Source: Nocardia wallacei
GTDB taxonomy: Bacteria; Actinomycetota; Actinomycetes; Mycobacteriales; Mycobacteriaceae
Length of the DNA stretch: 62,856 nt
NCBI RefSeq assembly: GCF_029868745.1
Contig: NZ_JARWOP010000293.1
Coordinates: 1-62,856 of the forward strand
Direction: 5' to 3'
Part shown: positions 32,531 to 41,397 of the stretch, one piece after another
Layout: each line of letters begins with the position of its first letter
How positions within the stretch are numbered: the first letter of the stretch is position 1
Position numbers and translations under genes: made by a program
Notes under the pieces: model-generated
Told to the model about the DNA's origin: nothing
The model's database searches: none
The model's input: the letters and a program-made list of their open reading frames with translations, nothing else

Positions 32531-34401
32531 GCCAGATCCCGCCTGCGCGGGGAGCACCCGGCATACGGCGGCGAGGTGCTGCACTACGGACATCCCCGCG
32601 TGCGCGGGGAGCACTATCGGTCGACCAGTTCGGGCCGGTTGGTGTGCGGATCACCCCGCGTGCGCGGGAGCACGGGATCGTGGTGGGCGTGGTCGTGCGG
32701 AGTCCGGGATCATCCCCGCGTGCGCGGGGAGCACGCCCACCGGGCGCCGCTCGATGCCGTCGTGGCCGGATCATCCCCGCGTGCGCGGGGAGCACACCTC
32801 CGCAGGATCATCGACGAGACACTGCGGCGGATCATCCCCGCGTGCGCGGGAGCACTACCGCACGCTGATCACGTCCAACCCCAACGCCGGATCATCCCCG
32901 CGTGCGCGGGGAGCACCGCCGCCGTCAAATGTTCCACTATTCTGGCCCCGGATCATCCCCGCGTGCGCGGGGAGCACTTCGAGACTCGCGAGGTCATCAA
33001 CCTTTTCGGCGGATCATCCCCGCGTGCGCGGGGAGCACGGATTTCGACGCTCGCGGACAGCAATTGTTCGAGGATCATCCCCGCGTGCGCGGGAGCACGG
33101 ATCACCGGTGCGGTACCAGCGGGAGTAGTGCGGATCATCCCCGCGTGCGCGGGGAGCACGGCGGTCGAGATCCGTGAGCGAGGCCTGGTGTCGGATCATC
33201 CCCGCGTGCGCGGGGAGCACGCTACGGCCCAGCGCTCCCCTACCGGATCCGAAGGATCATCCCCGCGTGCGCGGGGAGCACCTGCTGGGGCTGACCGCGA
33301 GCGAGGCCCGGGGCGGATCATCCCCGCGTGCGCGGGGAGCACCGTACAGGGACTCTTGCCTATACCTACGTAGCCGGATCATCCCCGCGTGCGCGGGGAG
33401 CACGACTCGACAGCCTCGGCCATCTTCAAGGCGTTCGGATCATCCCCGCGTGCGCGGGGAGCACCTGATCTCACGCGCGATCTCGGGCGCGGCGGTCGGA
33501 TCATCCCCGCGTGCGCGGGGAGCACTCGTGATGAATTGTCGCGCGTGGTACCGACAAAGGATCATCCCCGCGTGCGGGGGATCATCCCCGCGTGCGCGGG
33601 GAGCACGTTGTGGACCAACAAGCAGGACAGCTCACCGGGAGGATCATCCCCGCGTGCGCGGGGAGCACCGCGAGCGTCGCGGTAGCGGCGGACTTCCTGG
33701 CCGGATCATCCCCGCGTGCGCGGGGAGCACCCGTGCGTCGGCGGATGCACGCAGCCCGGGGTCGGATCATCCCCGCGTGCGCGGGGAGCACCGGTGGGGT
33801 GGGTGGATCTGCCGACCACCCAGCGGATCATCCCCGCGTGCGCGGGGAGCACCTAATGCCCCAGCGGGTCTCGTAATGACGGGCCGGATCATCCCCGCGT
33901 GCGCGGGGAGCACCTCGAGGAACGCACCGCGTCCGCGCTCGGCCGAGGATCATCCCCGCGTGCGGGGGGAGCACAGGGTGGCCGCTACCGGGTCCTTGCC
34001 CCAGCCCGGATCATCCCCGCGTGCGCGGGGAGCACGTCGACCACCGAGGCCACCACCGCGGTGCTGTCGGATCATCCCCGCGTGCGCGGGGAGCACACCA
34101 TGTCCTTGGTGCCGAACGACCGATCAGGCGGATCATCCCCGCGTGCGCGGGGAGCACGGGTGTGGTTCGCCGAGCTGGTCGACCTCTGCCGGATCATCCC
34201 CGCGTGCGCGGGGAGCACACCGGCTCCGGCCTGGATGACGAGGTTGTGGCCGGATCATCCCCGCGTGCGCGGGGAGCACTCGATCGGGTCGGCGTCGGGG
34301 TCCTGGAAAGTCGGATCATCCCCGCGTGCGCGGGGAGCACCGCGGGATCGGGGTGAAGACGCTGCGCGATCCGGGATCATCCCCGCGTGCGCGGGGAGCA
34401 C
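32531..34401 (-). CRISPR. type I-E CRISPR array 1, 31 repeats
   Basis: 28-nt repeats (on the plus strand starting GGATCATCCCC and ending GGGGAGCAC, with an imperfect inner palindrome CCCCGCG-TG-CGCGGGG) alternate with about 33-nt spacers, giving a 61-bp period. I count 31 repeats, plus a 20-nt partial at 33559-33578 that abuts a full repeat with no spacer between. The transcript reads from the minus strand, leader at the right. Repeats at the far left (32531, 32588, 32648) are degenerate and unevenly spaced, as expected for the old end. Three repeats lack one G of the GGGG run. Confidence 0.97.
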
Positions 34402-34470
34402 ACTTGTTGACCTGGGGCTTTGCGGAGGTGGCGGGCGAATTTCATTCGGTTTGTTTGGGTTTGAATTTCC
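34402..34470 (-). promoter_or_regulatory. leader of array 1
   Basis: Directly beside the last repeat, beginning ACTTGTTGACCTGG, with an AT-richer tail (TTTCATTCGGTTTGTTTGGG). The first bases match the leaders of the other two leaders in the window, ACTTGCTGATCTGG and ACTTTCTGACCTG. It overlaps the 3' end of cas2, so cas2 coding and leader function share DNA. Confidence 0.65.
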
Positions 34471-34852
34471 GGCGGGTGGCGCGTCTGCGCCACACTGTGT
34501 CGTCGGACAGTTGTGGTGCGCTGCTACTGCGTGTGTCTTGCGTGGTACGGGTTTTTCGAGGTGCAGGTGTGTAGTCGGGGACGGTTCGTCGTTGCATGAG
34601 GGTGAGTCCGTCGTAGTCGACGGGGGTCCAGTCGTGGCCGTGGACTTTGAATTCGAGTCGTTGTTCATTGTGTGCGGTGTAGACCATGATGGCGCGGCCG
34701 TCGGCGACGTATTCGATGACGCGGTCCCAGGTGAGTTGCCGGATTCTGGTGGATATGTGACCGATGAATACGCCGGGGCTGATTTCCAGGAGCCATCGGG
34801 TGAGGTGGCCGCGTAGTCCTGGTGGGACCGCGGTGAGGACGATGACGGTCAA
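34442..34852 (-). CDS. cas2: type I-E CRISPR-associated endoribonuclease Cas2
   Basis: 136 residues from a TTG that overlaps the original cas1 stop (TTGA). The Cas2e core is intact: TVIVLTAVPPGLRGHLTRWL, EISPGVFIGHISTRIRQLTW, GRAIMVYTAHNEQRLEF and VKGHDWTP-like text (VHGHDWTPVDYDG). Cas2 dimerises and holds two Cas1 dimers in the spacer-insertion complex. About 45 residues after the core are Arg/Thr/Ser-rich and extend into the leader; Cas2e proteins are usually nearer 95-115 residues. Confidence 0.93.
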   Translation of the reverse strand: MTVIVLTAVPPGLRGHLTRWLLEISPGVFIGHISTRIRQLTWDRVIEYVADGRAIMVYTAHNEQRLEFKVHGHDWTPVDYDGLTLMQRRTVPDYTPAPRKTRTTQDTRSSSAPQLSDDTVWRRRATRRKFKPKQTE

Positions 34853-35061
34853 AATTCGTCTCCGTAGCCGACTCCGCCGGGGACGGTGTTGTTGCGTTCG
34901 TCCCAGAGCGTGATGATGTCGAATTCTGGGCTGTCGAGTTCGGGGGGTTCGTCGCTGTCGCGGAGGAGGTGTTGGATGTCGGTGGCGCAGCGGGTGAGGA
35001 GTTTGCCGTTGTAGATGGTGTCGCGTAGTCGGCGGCGTGTGGTGGCGGCGATGTCGTCTGG
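34849..35061 (-). pseudogene. cas1: cut-off C-terminal tail of Cas1
   Basis: In frame after the TAA at 35062-35064 the Cas1 sequence simply goes on: PDDIAATTRRRLRDTIYNGK, LLTRCATDIQHLLRD and then an acidic end, stopping at TGA where cas2 begins. These helices are normal Cas1e C-terminal sequence. So this is one codon change away from an intact 314-residue Cas1, not unrelated DNA. Confidence 0.85.
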
Positions 35062-35793
35062 TTAGTCGGCGGCGATGTCGAAGGCGAGGGGGATGGTGAT
35101 GTCGGCTTTGTAGAGGTCGGCGATGTCGTAGACGAAGGATCGGTGGTGGCCGGTGTGGACGAAGCCGAGCGCAGGTGAGCAGCCCAGGGCGACGATGACG
35201 GAGTGGACGACCCCGTACAGTGCGGAGTTGGCGGCGGAGAGGGCTTGGTTGACGGGGTCGCCGCTGTCCCAGTCGTCGAGGTCGTAGCGGCGGTGTTTCC
35301 ATTCCACGCCGGTGCGGGTGGAGTGGTGGCGGTAGATCTGGCGTACGCGGGCACCTTCTCGGCCGCGTAGTTGTTGCATGGTCAGTTCGGAGACGTCGTC
35401 GTCGGGGAAGCGCATGGCGTACATGGCGCGGGCGACTTGCAGGCGGGTGCGGGTGTTGGTGACGCAGTGTGCTTGTCGTTCGAGCAGCCGCGCGGAGCGT
35501 GCGGTGGTGGTGCCGTGGGCGTAGTAGCGGACGCCGCGTTCGCCGACCCAGACGACGGTGGATCCGCTGTCGGACATGAGGGTGATGGCTTGGTGGGTGA
35601 TGGTGGTGCCGGGGCCGAGCAGCAGCACACCGACGGACGCGGCGGGGATGTGGACGGTGCCGCGTTCGTCGGTGGCGGTGATGGCGTTGAAGTCGCGGTT
35701 GACCACGCATCGGTCCAGGTAGAGGAACGAGACCCGGTCGGAGATGCGGACGAGTTCTTGCGCGCGGGTGGGGCGGCGCCCGATCGTGCTCAT
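35062..35793 (-). CDS. cas1: type I-E CRISPR-associated integrase Cas1, truncated by an in-frame stop
   Basis: 243 residues before TAA; the uninterrupted frame would give 314. Starts MSTIGRRPTRAQELVRISDR, overlapping cas6e in ATGA. Cas1e landmarks: FLYLDRCVVNRDFNAITATD, DERGTVHIPAASVGVLLLGP, NQALSAANSALYGVVHSVIV, then GFVHTGHHRSFVYDIADLYK with the active-site His and Asp. The chain ends just after them (LAFDIAAD), without the C-terminal helices. Spacer acquisition is probably lost or reduced unless the stop is read through. The change is a substitution, not an indel, so homopolymer error does not explain it. Confidence 0.9.
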   Translation of the reverse strand: MSTIGRRPTRAQELVRISDRVSFLYLDRCVVNRDFNAITATDERGTVHIPAASVGVLLLGPGTTITHQAITLMSDSGSTVVWVGERGVRYYAHGTTTARSARLLERQAHCVTNTRTRLQVARAMYAMRFPDDDVSELTMQQLRGREGARVRQIYRHHSTRTGVEWKHRRYDLDDWDSGDPVNQALSAANSALYGVVHSVIVALGCSPALGFVHTGHHRSFVYDIADLYKADITIPLAFDIAAD

Positions 35794-36467
35794 GGCTGGT
35801 GCGCGGGCCGGGGCGGGGCGAGGGTGAGCAGGCCGCAACCGTAGGATTTCGCGCGCCCGAGGCCGTGGGTGAGGGTGTGGCGCAACAGGTCCGGGTCGGT
35901 GACTTGGAGGATGCCTTCGTAGGTGGCGGTGGTGAGGGTGACGGGATGGGGGCCGCGGCGGAAGCGGTGGGTGCGGCGTTCGGCGAGGGTGAGCTGGTAC
36001 TCGCCGGGGGCGTTGGACAGCGGGAGGATGTCGAATCCGGCGCGGGCGGCGCGTTGGAGGAGCCAGTGCCGTTGCTGGTCGGCGGTGACGTGGCCGACAG
36101 GTTTGGTGTCGGTCCAGTCGCGCAGCCGCACGGAGTGCACGGGGTTGGCGGTGACCCGGAACTGCCAGCGTTGCCCGGGGGCGAGGGTGTCGAGGAGGGT
36201 GTCGTAGCTGCGGGTGTCCCAGGTGTGGGTGGTGGGCCAGCCGGCTTGTTCGACGAGGTGGGTGTAGTCGGGTTTGCCGGGGCTGGCGGTGTAGAGCAGG
36301 ACGCGGTGGCTGGCGTGAGTGTCCACTCGCCACAGCACGCGCCCGTGGCGGGTGGGGTCGGCGTCGGCGAATCCGCTCATGACGGCGGCGTGCATGGCTT
36401 GCGGGGAGGACAGCAAGGGGCGGGCGCCGCGGCGGCGGGGGTTGAGCGCCATTCTGGTGAGGAACAC
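35790..36467 (-). CDS. cas6e: crRNA-processing endoribonuclease Cas6e
   Basis: 225 residues starting MFLTRMALNPRRRGARPLLS. Two ferredoxin-like halves: AMHAAVMSGFADADPTRHGR near 25 with the conserved His, HRVLLYTASPGKPDYTHLVE, and near the C-terminus the glycine-rich loop LTHGLGRAKSYGCGLLTLAP that grips the repeat hairpin. It cuts the precursor within each repeat and stays bound to the crRNA 3' end in Cascade. Overlaps cas1 and is 3 bp from cas5. Confidence 0.95.
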   Translation of the reverse strand: MFLTRMALNPRRRGARPLLSSPQAMHAAVMSGFADADPTRHGRVLWRVDTHASHRVLLYTASPGKPDYTHLVEQAGWPTTHTWDTRSYDTLLDTLAPGQRWQFRVTANPVHSVRLRDWTDTKPVGHVTADQQRHWLLQRAARAGFDILPLSNAPGEYQLTLAERRTHRFRRGPHPVTLTTATYEGILQVTDPDLLRHTLTHGLGRAKSYGCGLLTLAPPRPAHQP

Positions 36468-36470
36468 CGG

Positions 36471-37196
36471 TCATGCCTCCAGGATGGTCATCGGGTCGTG
36501 CTCGTCGACCGGATCGGTGGTGCCGTGCGGGTTGTGGATGCGCACGGTCGCGCGCACGACCTGGCGCCAGGCGTACTCGCGATGGTTCGGGTCGTAGCTG
36601 ACCGGGTTGTCGCGCAGCATCTCCGCACCGGTGTCGCCGGGCCGGGCGTCGCGGACAGTCGCCAGCTCTACCTGTGTGGCGCGGGTGCGTTTCTGGGTGC
36701 GTTCGCTGACCAGCCAAGGATGGGTGGCGAGCCGGGTGTCGAGGGTGTCGCCGAAGACGCCGCAGGCGACGGGCCCGGCGGGTGGGCAGGCCCGCCGCCC
36801 GAGATAGAGGGGGAAGTGGGGGTGGTGCAGGGCGTGGTCGATGCCGTCGAGCAGGGCGCGGTCGCCTTCGAGGACAGCGAGGTAGACCGCGTCGGCGAGG
36901 TAGTAGCGATAGGACAGCGGCAGGGACTGCCAGCGGGTGGTGCCGTCGCGTTCGGTGCGAGGGCGTTGCGCGGTCTGGAAGTCGCGCACCAGACGGCCGG
37001 GCTGGTCGATCCGCACCCCGAACCTCAGGTCGAGCAGGTCCTCGACCGGGTCGCTGCGGCGCCGGCCTTCGGCGGCGGCGATCAGGCCCAGGACGCCGCT
37101 TTTGGTGGGGGCGTCTTCGGTGTCACGGCGGACGAACCGGCTGCGTGAGCCCCACGATTGCAGTGGTCCGGCCAGGCGCAGTGCGAGGACGCTCAC
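36471..37196 (-). CDS. cas5e: Cascade subunit Cas5e
   Basis: 241 residues starting MSVLALRLAGPLQSWGSRSR. The family's RLAGPLQSWG start and TKSGVLGLIAAAEGRRRSDP are plain; later LRFGVRIDQPGRLVRDFQTA and PLSYRYYLADAVYLAVLEGD. Cas5e binds the 5' handle of the crRNA in the Cascade complex. Its start overlaps the cas7 stop in ATGA. Confidence 0.95.
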   Translation of the reverse strand: MSVLALRLAGPLQSWGSRSRFVRRDTEDAPTKSGVLGLIAAAEGRRRSDPVEDLLDLRFGVRIDQPGRLVRDFQTAQRPRTERDGTTRWQSLPLSYRYYLADAVYLAVLEGDRALLDGIDHALHHPHFPLYLGRRACPPAGPVACGVFGDTLDTRLATHPWLVSERTQKRTRATQVELATVRDARPGDTGAEMLRDNPVSYDPNHREYAWRQVVRATVRIHNPHGTTDPVDEHDPMTILEA

Positions 37197-38314
37197 GACG
37201 GGTCTGCCAGCCGCTGGGCGGCCAGTTCACCGACCCCGGTGACCAGCTCGGCGAGGGTGACGTTGCGGCCCAGGTCGTCGAGGCTGCCGGTGTCGGCACC
37301 GAGGCGGGTCACCCACGCCGCGACGGGGGTTTCGGTGTAGGCGCGTTCGACTTCGCGGGCCTCGTCGCGCAAGGCGTCGGCGGCACGTTTGACCCGGCCG
37401 GTCTGGTCGGATTCGCGGACCGGGTGCTCGAACGCGCCGACGAGATTGATCGGCTGGGAATCGCGGGCCAGCACGACGACGGCTTCGGGCAGGGTGCGGT
37501 TGGCGAAGGTGTTCTGTTTACCGGTGGGCATCGACCGCACGAAGCATTCGACGAACGCCTCGACCGCACGCCGCGCGGCGACCGGGTCGCCGAGGTTGTC
37601 GGCGAGCCGGTCGACATCGACGGTCGCGTACCGGTACAGGGTGGCGGAGTTGAACTCGACCGTCCCGATCATGCCCGCCCCCTTCTCGTGGTCGCCGAGG
37701 AAATCGTCGACCGCGGTGAAGTAGTCGAACTCGGTCTCGGCCGGGTGCACGCTGATCGCGTGCGCCACCTGAACCGCGGCATCGACGTTCAGGTCGGCCT
37801 GATCGGCGACCATCCGCCCGAACAACGCGACATCCACCGAATGCGCTTGATCGGCAAGGTCTTTCACCTTGGCGTTCTTCAACGCCTGCGCGGTGTCTTC
37901 GGCGCCCGCGGCGTCGATCGCGGCCTGCGCCAGGGCCTCCACCTGGCGCCGCGACAGGAATACCAGATAGCCCGCTTCCTCGGTGGCGTCCTTCTTCGGT
38001 GGCTTCACCGTGATCCCGACGGCCTTGATCGTCTCGCTCGCCAGCTCGGTAGCCCGTTCCGCCAGTTCTGGTGCCCGGCTGGTGATTTCGCCTGCGATAA
38101 GTTCGACGACGCGTCGGGTCCGCACGCCGAGTTCGGTGCGGTCGAAGCAGTCGTCGAACGCGACGCGGGTGGCGCGTTTCCAGGCTTGGCTCGACACCCG
38201 GGCACGGCGGACCCCGCCGTATAGCGCGGTCTTCGGGCTGCCGGTGTCGTCGCGGTTGAGATTGCTCGGCGGCACGGTGTGCAGGATGTGGATGTCGAAA
38301 ATGGTGCGGCCCAT
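37193..38314 (-). CDS. cas7e: Cascade backbone subunit Cas7e
   Basis: 373 residues starting MGRTIFDIHILHTVPPSNLN. Typical Cas7e: SNLNRDDTGSPKTALYGGVR and RARVSSQAWKRATRVAFDDC near the start, FSAVDDFLGDHEKGAGM-like text (YFTAVDDFLGDHEKGAGMIG) and LPTGKQNTFA-like text (SMPTGKQNTFANRTLPEAVV). Six copies form the crRNA-lined backbone of Cascade. It is 6 bp after cse2 and overlaps cas5. Confidence 0.95.
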   Translation of the reverse strand: MGRTIFDIHILHTVPPSNLNRDDTGSPKTALYGGVRRARVSSQAWKRATRVAFDDCFDRTELGVRTRRVVELIAGEITSRAPELAERATELASETIKAVGITVKPPKKDATEEAGYLVFLSRRQVEALAQAAIDAAGAEDTAQALKNAKVKDLADQAHSVDVALFGRMVADQADLNVDAAVQVAHAISVHPAETEFDYFTAVDDFLGDHEKGAGMIGTVEFNSATLYRYATVDVDRLADNLGDPVAARRAVEAFVECFVRSMPTGKQNTFANRTLPEAVVVLARDSQPINLVGAFEHPVRESDQTGRVKRAADALRDEAREVERAYTETPVAAWVTRLGADTGSLDDLGRNVTLAELVTGVGELAAQRLADPS

Positions 38315-38320
38315 ACTGTT

Positions 38321-38977
38321 TCAGTCCTCGGTGGTGGTTTTCGGGATGGATTCGGTGGTGGTGCGGTGGAAGTCGCGGCCCCATGCCAGCCGGACAGTGA
38401 CCTGCCTGCCAGGCGTCAGCAGTGCGACCACATCGTCGGCGAAACGGGCGTAGTCGAACCCCAGCCCTTCACCGCGGAGCTGGGTGATCAGGCCGCGGGC
38501 ATGGGTGAGGAATTCCTCGACCGTCTCGGCGGTAGCCAGGGCGGTGAACCGCCGCGTGACCGCCTCGGTGTTGGCGGTTTTGCGGGATTTCAGCTGGGCG
38601 ACAGCCGTGCCGAACGTGGTCCCCGGCTTGTGCGCGCGAGCCGTCATCGACTGCTGGTGCACCGCGAACAACGTCATCGCGGCATGGGCGGCCTGCTCGG
38701 TGCGGGTCGCGTCATCTCGCACGGCCGCGTAGGACTCGCCGCGGCTCCAGCGGATGTGGTCGGGCATGTCTCCGACGGTGAGGTTCCAGATCTCGGGAAC
38801 GTCACCGACCGGCTTACCGACACCGCGGCGCAACCGCGCCAGATCCGCCCGCGCCGCCGGCACACCCCGGAACAGGTTGTCCTGTAGCTGCGTCAGGCGC
38901 GGGTCGAGGAACCGGCCCAAATCGCCGAGGCGATACCGGCGCTGGACCTTGGTGGTCTCGCGGGTGGATGTCGTCAT
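38321..38977 (-). CDS. casB: Cascade small subunit Cse2 (CasB, Cas11)
   Basis: 218 residues starting MTTSTRETTKVQRRYRLGDL. All-helical small subunit: RADLARLRRGVGKPVGDVPE, AAHAAMTLFAVHQQSMTARA and GFDYARFADDVVALLTPGRQ. It stabilises the R-loop by binding the non-target strand. The start overlaps cse1 in ATGA. Slightly longer than E. coli Cse2, as common in actinobacteria. Confidence 0.93.
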   Translation of the reverse strand: MTTSTRETTKVQRRYRLGDLGRFLDPRLTQLQDNLFRGVPAARADLARLRRGVGKPVGDVPEIWNLTVGDMPDHIRWSRGESYAAVRDDATRTEQAAHAAMTLFAVHQQSMTARAHKPGTTFGTAVAQLKSRKTANTEAVTRRFTALATAETVEEFLTHARGLITQLRGEGLGFDYARFADDVVALLTPGRQVTVRLAWGRDFHRTTTESIPKTTTED

Positions 38978-40635
38978 GCCAATGCTCCCTCGGTCGCCTC
39001 GGCGTCAGTCATTCGGGATATGTTGTGCGCCAATGGCAGTGCCGCACTGAGACTGGCGTCGAATCGTGCTTGGGCCGCTGCCACAGTCATCATGCGGTCG
39101 TCGACCTCACGGCCGGTCCAAGCTGCCGGTGGCGCGGCCGTCACGACGTCACGGGCGATGGCCACGACGCTACGGCGAACGGTGTGCTGCCACTCGGTGC
39201 GCGCGACGATCAGATCAGTGCCGGGGGCCAGGGCCGCGAGCCAGCGCCGATACGGTGCGTCGAGCGCCGCGTACACCTGCTCCTGCGCGCGCTCGCCCGC
39301 GCCGGCCTTCGGCTCTGCGCCCGCGGCACGGGCGATGTTCTCCGCCAGCCGCCACACAGCACTCGCGGCCTGGTCGGCGTCAGTGACAGCGTTGACTGCG
39401 GCCTGCCCCGCCGCCGGATCGTCCTCGCGCAACAAGATCACCGACATCGGCAGGGCGTCCTCCACGATCTCGGCGTAGGTCGCATTCTGCGCACCGTATT
39501 CGACACCCACCACGCCGATCGCTGGTCGGTAGGAACCCGGCAACACGCCCGCCGCGCACAATTCGCCGATCCACCCCAGCACCCCCGGCGCGCGGTACCG
39601 CTGCGGCGCACCATTGGGTCCCGGGCGGGCTGCGGCCGAGGGCAGCAGAGCGTTCAGGCCGCGCCACATCGACCGCTCCGCAGTGTGCATGACCGGCATG
39701 TACACCACCGTCTTGGCCTTCTTGGTCTGCGGCTCGGAATACCGCCACGCGGTGTGCGGGTCCAGGGTGTGCCGGTTCTGCGGCTGGATCCGGTCACCGT
39801 TGGCCAGTACCACCCCCGTCACGCCCGACCGGTCCCCGACCAGCCGGATCCGCCGCGTCTGCCACGTATACAGCTCCACCGTGCCCGCCGGTGGCCGCTC
39901 CGACCACACCGGCCCGTCCGGATCACGCTCCCACACCGGCACATCCCCGTCTGCGCCCAACCGCGCGAACCGCTGTTCCTCGGACGCGATCATGTTCAGC
40001 AGCAAGGTTTCTCGTAGGTTTGCGCCCTGCGGGAGCACTCCCCCGATCTGTCCGGACCAGCCCGGCCCGATCGGATACCCCTTGCCAGCCTTTACTGTGG
40101 GATCGTCCACCGCACCGGACTTGATCCCGGATGGATCGAACGCGTGGGTGTGGACCAGCCAGCGCGCGGCCTCGGCCGCCGTGATCCTCCGCAGGTTACG
40201 CCGCGACCGCGTGGTGAAAAACGGCTCCCCGTTGGGCACATCCGCCACGATTCTCTCCAGCCCCGACACCTCCCCCTTCGCCGTCCGCAAATCAGCGACC
40301 TGGAAAAACGGGGCTACCGGATCGAACAGATCGAACCGATCCCGCACCTGTTCTCCGTACTTGACGATCGCATCGACTGGGAACTCCGGCTGCTCCCAGA
40401 GCTCCTGCCACTGGTCGCTGTCGACCGGTCCAGCCAACGCACGATGCGCGAACGCCAGCAGCAACCGCATGATCGCGAACCCTTGCGTCGGCACCTCCCC
40501 ACCGACTGCGATGAATTCCGTTGACCTCTCGAATATTTCGAGAATCGACATCACGTGTTCATGGCCATCCCGGCCCAGCACCACGATCCACGGCTCATCC
40601 AGCAAACTGAACATTGCGGAATCAGCTTTCTTCAT
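38974..40635 (-). CDS. casA: Cascade large subunit Cse1 (CasA, Cas8e)
   Basis: 553 residues starting MKKADSAMFSLLDEPWIVVL after GGAGGGGCGACACG; the ATG seven codons later is an alternative. FSLLDEPWI is the family's start signature. FFQVADLRTAK, the GNPT loop region and ETLLLNMIASEEQRFARLGA are present. Cse1 recognises the PAM and recruits Cas3. It heads the Cascade operon and is 40 bp downstream of a small 2TM gene. Confidence 0.93.
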   Translation of the reverse strand: MKKADSAMFSLLDEPWIVVLGRDGHEHVMSILEIFERSTEFIAVGGEVPTQGFAIMRLLLAFAHRALAGPVDSDQWQELWEQPEFPVDAIVKYGEQVRDRFDLFDPVAPFFQVADLRTAKGEVSGLERIVADVPNGEPFFTTRSRRNLRRITAAEAARWLVHTHAFDPSGIKSGAVDDPTVKAGKGYPIGPGWSGQIGGVLPQGANLRETLLLNMIASEEQRFARLGADGDVPVWERDPDGPVWSERPPAGTVELYTWQTRRIRLVGDRSGVTGVVLANGDRIQPQNRHTLDPHTAWRYSEPQTKKAKTVVYMPVMHTAERSMWRGLNALLPSAAARPGPNGAPQRYRAPGVLGWIGELCAAGVLPGSYRPAIGVVGVEYGAQNATYAEIVEDALPMSVILLREDDPAAGQAAVNAVTDADQAASAVWRLAENIARAAGAEPKAGAGERAQEQVYAALDAPYRRWLAALAPGTDLIVARTEWQHTVRRSVVAIARDVVTAAPPAAWTGREVDDRMMTVAAAQARFDASLSAALPLAHNISRMTDAEATEGALA

Positions 40636-40675
40636 CGTGTCGCCCCTCCGTAGGCCACCGGTGGGTAGCCGATTC

Positions 40676-40927
40676 CTAGCCGACGAGTCGGTTGAGTTCT
40701 TTGTATGCCTTGAGCCCTGTGAAGAATGCGGTCAGCAGGCCAGCACAGACAGACATCAGCCCGGCAGTGGGGCTTGCGGGTGCTGCGGACCAGACGCTGG
40801 CACCTGCTAGTAGCCCAGCGAGGACGGCGATCACCGCAGAAGGGACAGCAATCGCCATGAGACGCAACGGTATCTGCGAGCGGGCGTCGCCTGCGGCGTC
40901 GCGATTCTGCTCCGGTGCTGTGGACAC
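40676..40927 (-). CDS. two-TM small membrane protein inside the cas operon
   Basis: 83 residues from a GTG preceded by AGGGAAG at good spacing. A polar N-terminus (STAPEQNRDAAGDARSQIPL) leads to two membrane helices (LMAIAVPSAVIAVLAGLLAG and GLMSVCAGLLTAFFTGLKAY) and a short tail KELNRLVG. This is the build of small 2TM effector or SLATT-type proteins linked to defence systems. It lies between cas3 and cse1 on the same strand. A membrane effector linked to CRISPR immunity is possible but unproven. Confidence 0.6.
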   Translation of the reverse strand: MSTAPEQNRDAAGDARSQIPLRLMAIAVPSAVIAVLAGLLAGASVWSAAPASPTAGLMSVCAGLLTAFFTGLKAYKELNRLVG

Positions 40928-41397
40928 GGTCTTCCCTGAGGTAGCAGTTGTCGGCCGGGGAAGAAGGCCGGGCTGCTGTCGCAGCGGATGCCCGGGTACA
41001 CATTTCTGCGGCCGGGCATACCGCCCCTCTTCGTGACCCATGCCGTGACTGCGGCACGGGTCGGCCCCGCGGAAGGCGGGGATCACTCGCGACGGCGTAC
41101 CTTTCCGGTCCAACGATCGGGGTCAACCCAGCCTGACGCCGGGAGAAAGCAGGAGTGCCGCAACGAGTGAGACAGTAGCGCGCGCTTGACTTTTGAGCAA
41201 GGATCGATGGTCTGGAAAGGATCGATGCACTGACAACGTACGAGCACCTTCGGGTTTCGTCATCCGCCTTGCGCTGCCGTGTCGACAGCTGTTGCCTCGT
41301 TGGGAGGAACACAGTTGTGGCCGCCGCAGGGGTGGACATGTGCGTCGGTGCGACGTCGCGCAGGATGGGCGACGACGGAACATGTTGTGGTGACTCA
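40928..41397. other. gap between the 2TM gene and cas3
   Basis: 470 bp without a supported gene. It must carry the promoter of the 2TM-cse1-cas operon, because cas3 ends just before it. Several short frames exist on both strands but lack ribosome sites and protein-like composition. Confidence 0.45.

Noticed and set aside
32580..34370. Long open frames on both strands through the CRISPR arrays, with repeats such as SSPRARGA, IIPACAGST and DHPRVRGEH
   Set aside because: They are translations of the CRISPR repeat unit in three frames; there is no ribosome site and no protein logic.
35799..37148. 449-codon plus-strand frame opposite cas6e and cas5e
   Set aside because: Gly/Val-rich antisense shadow of well-supported cas genes.
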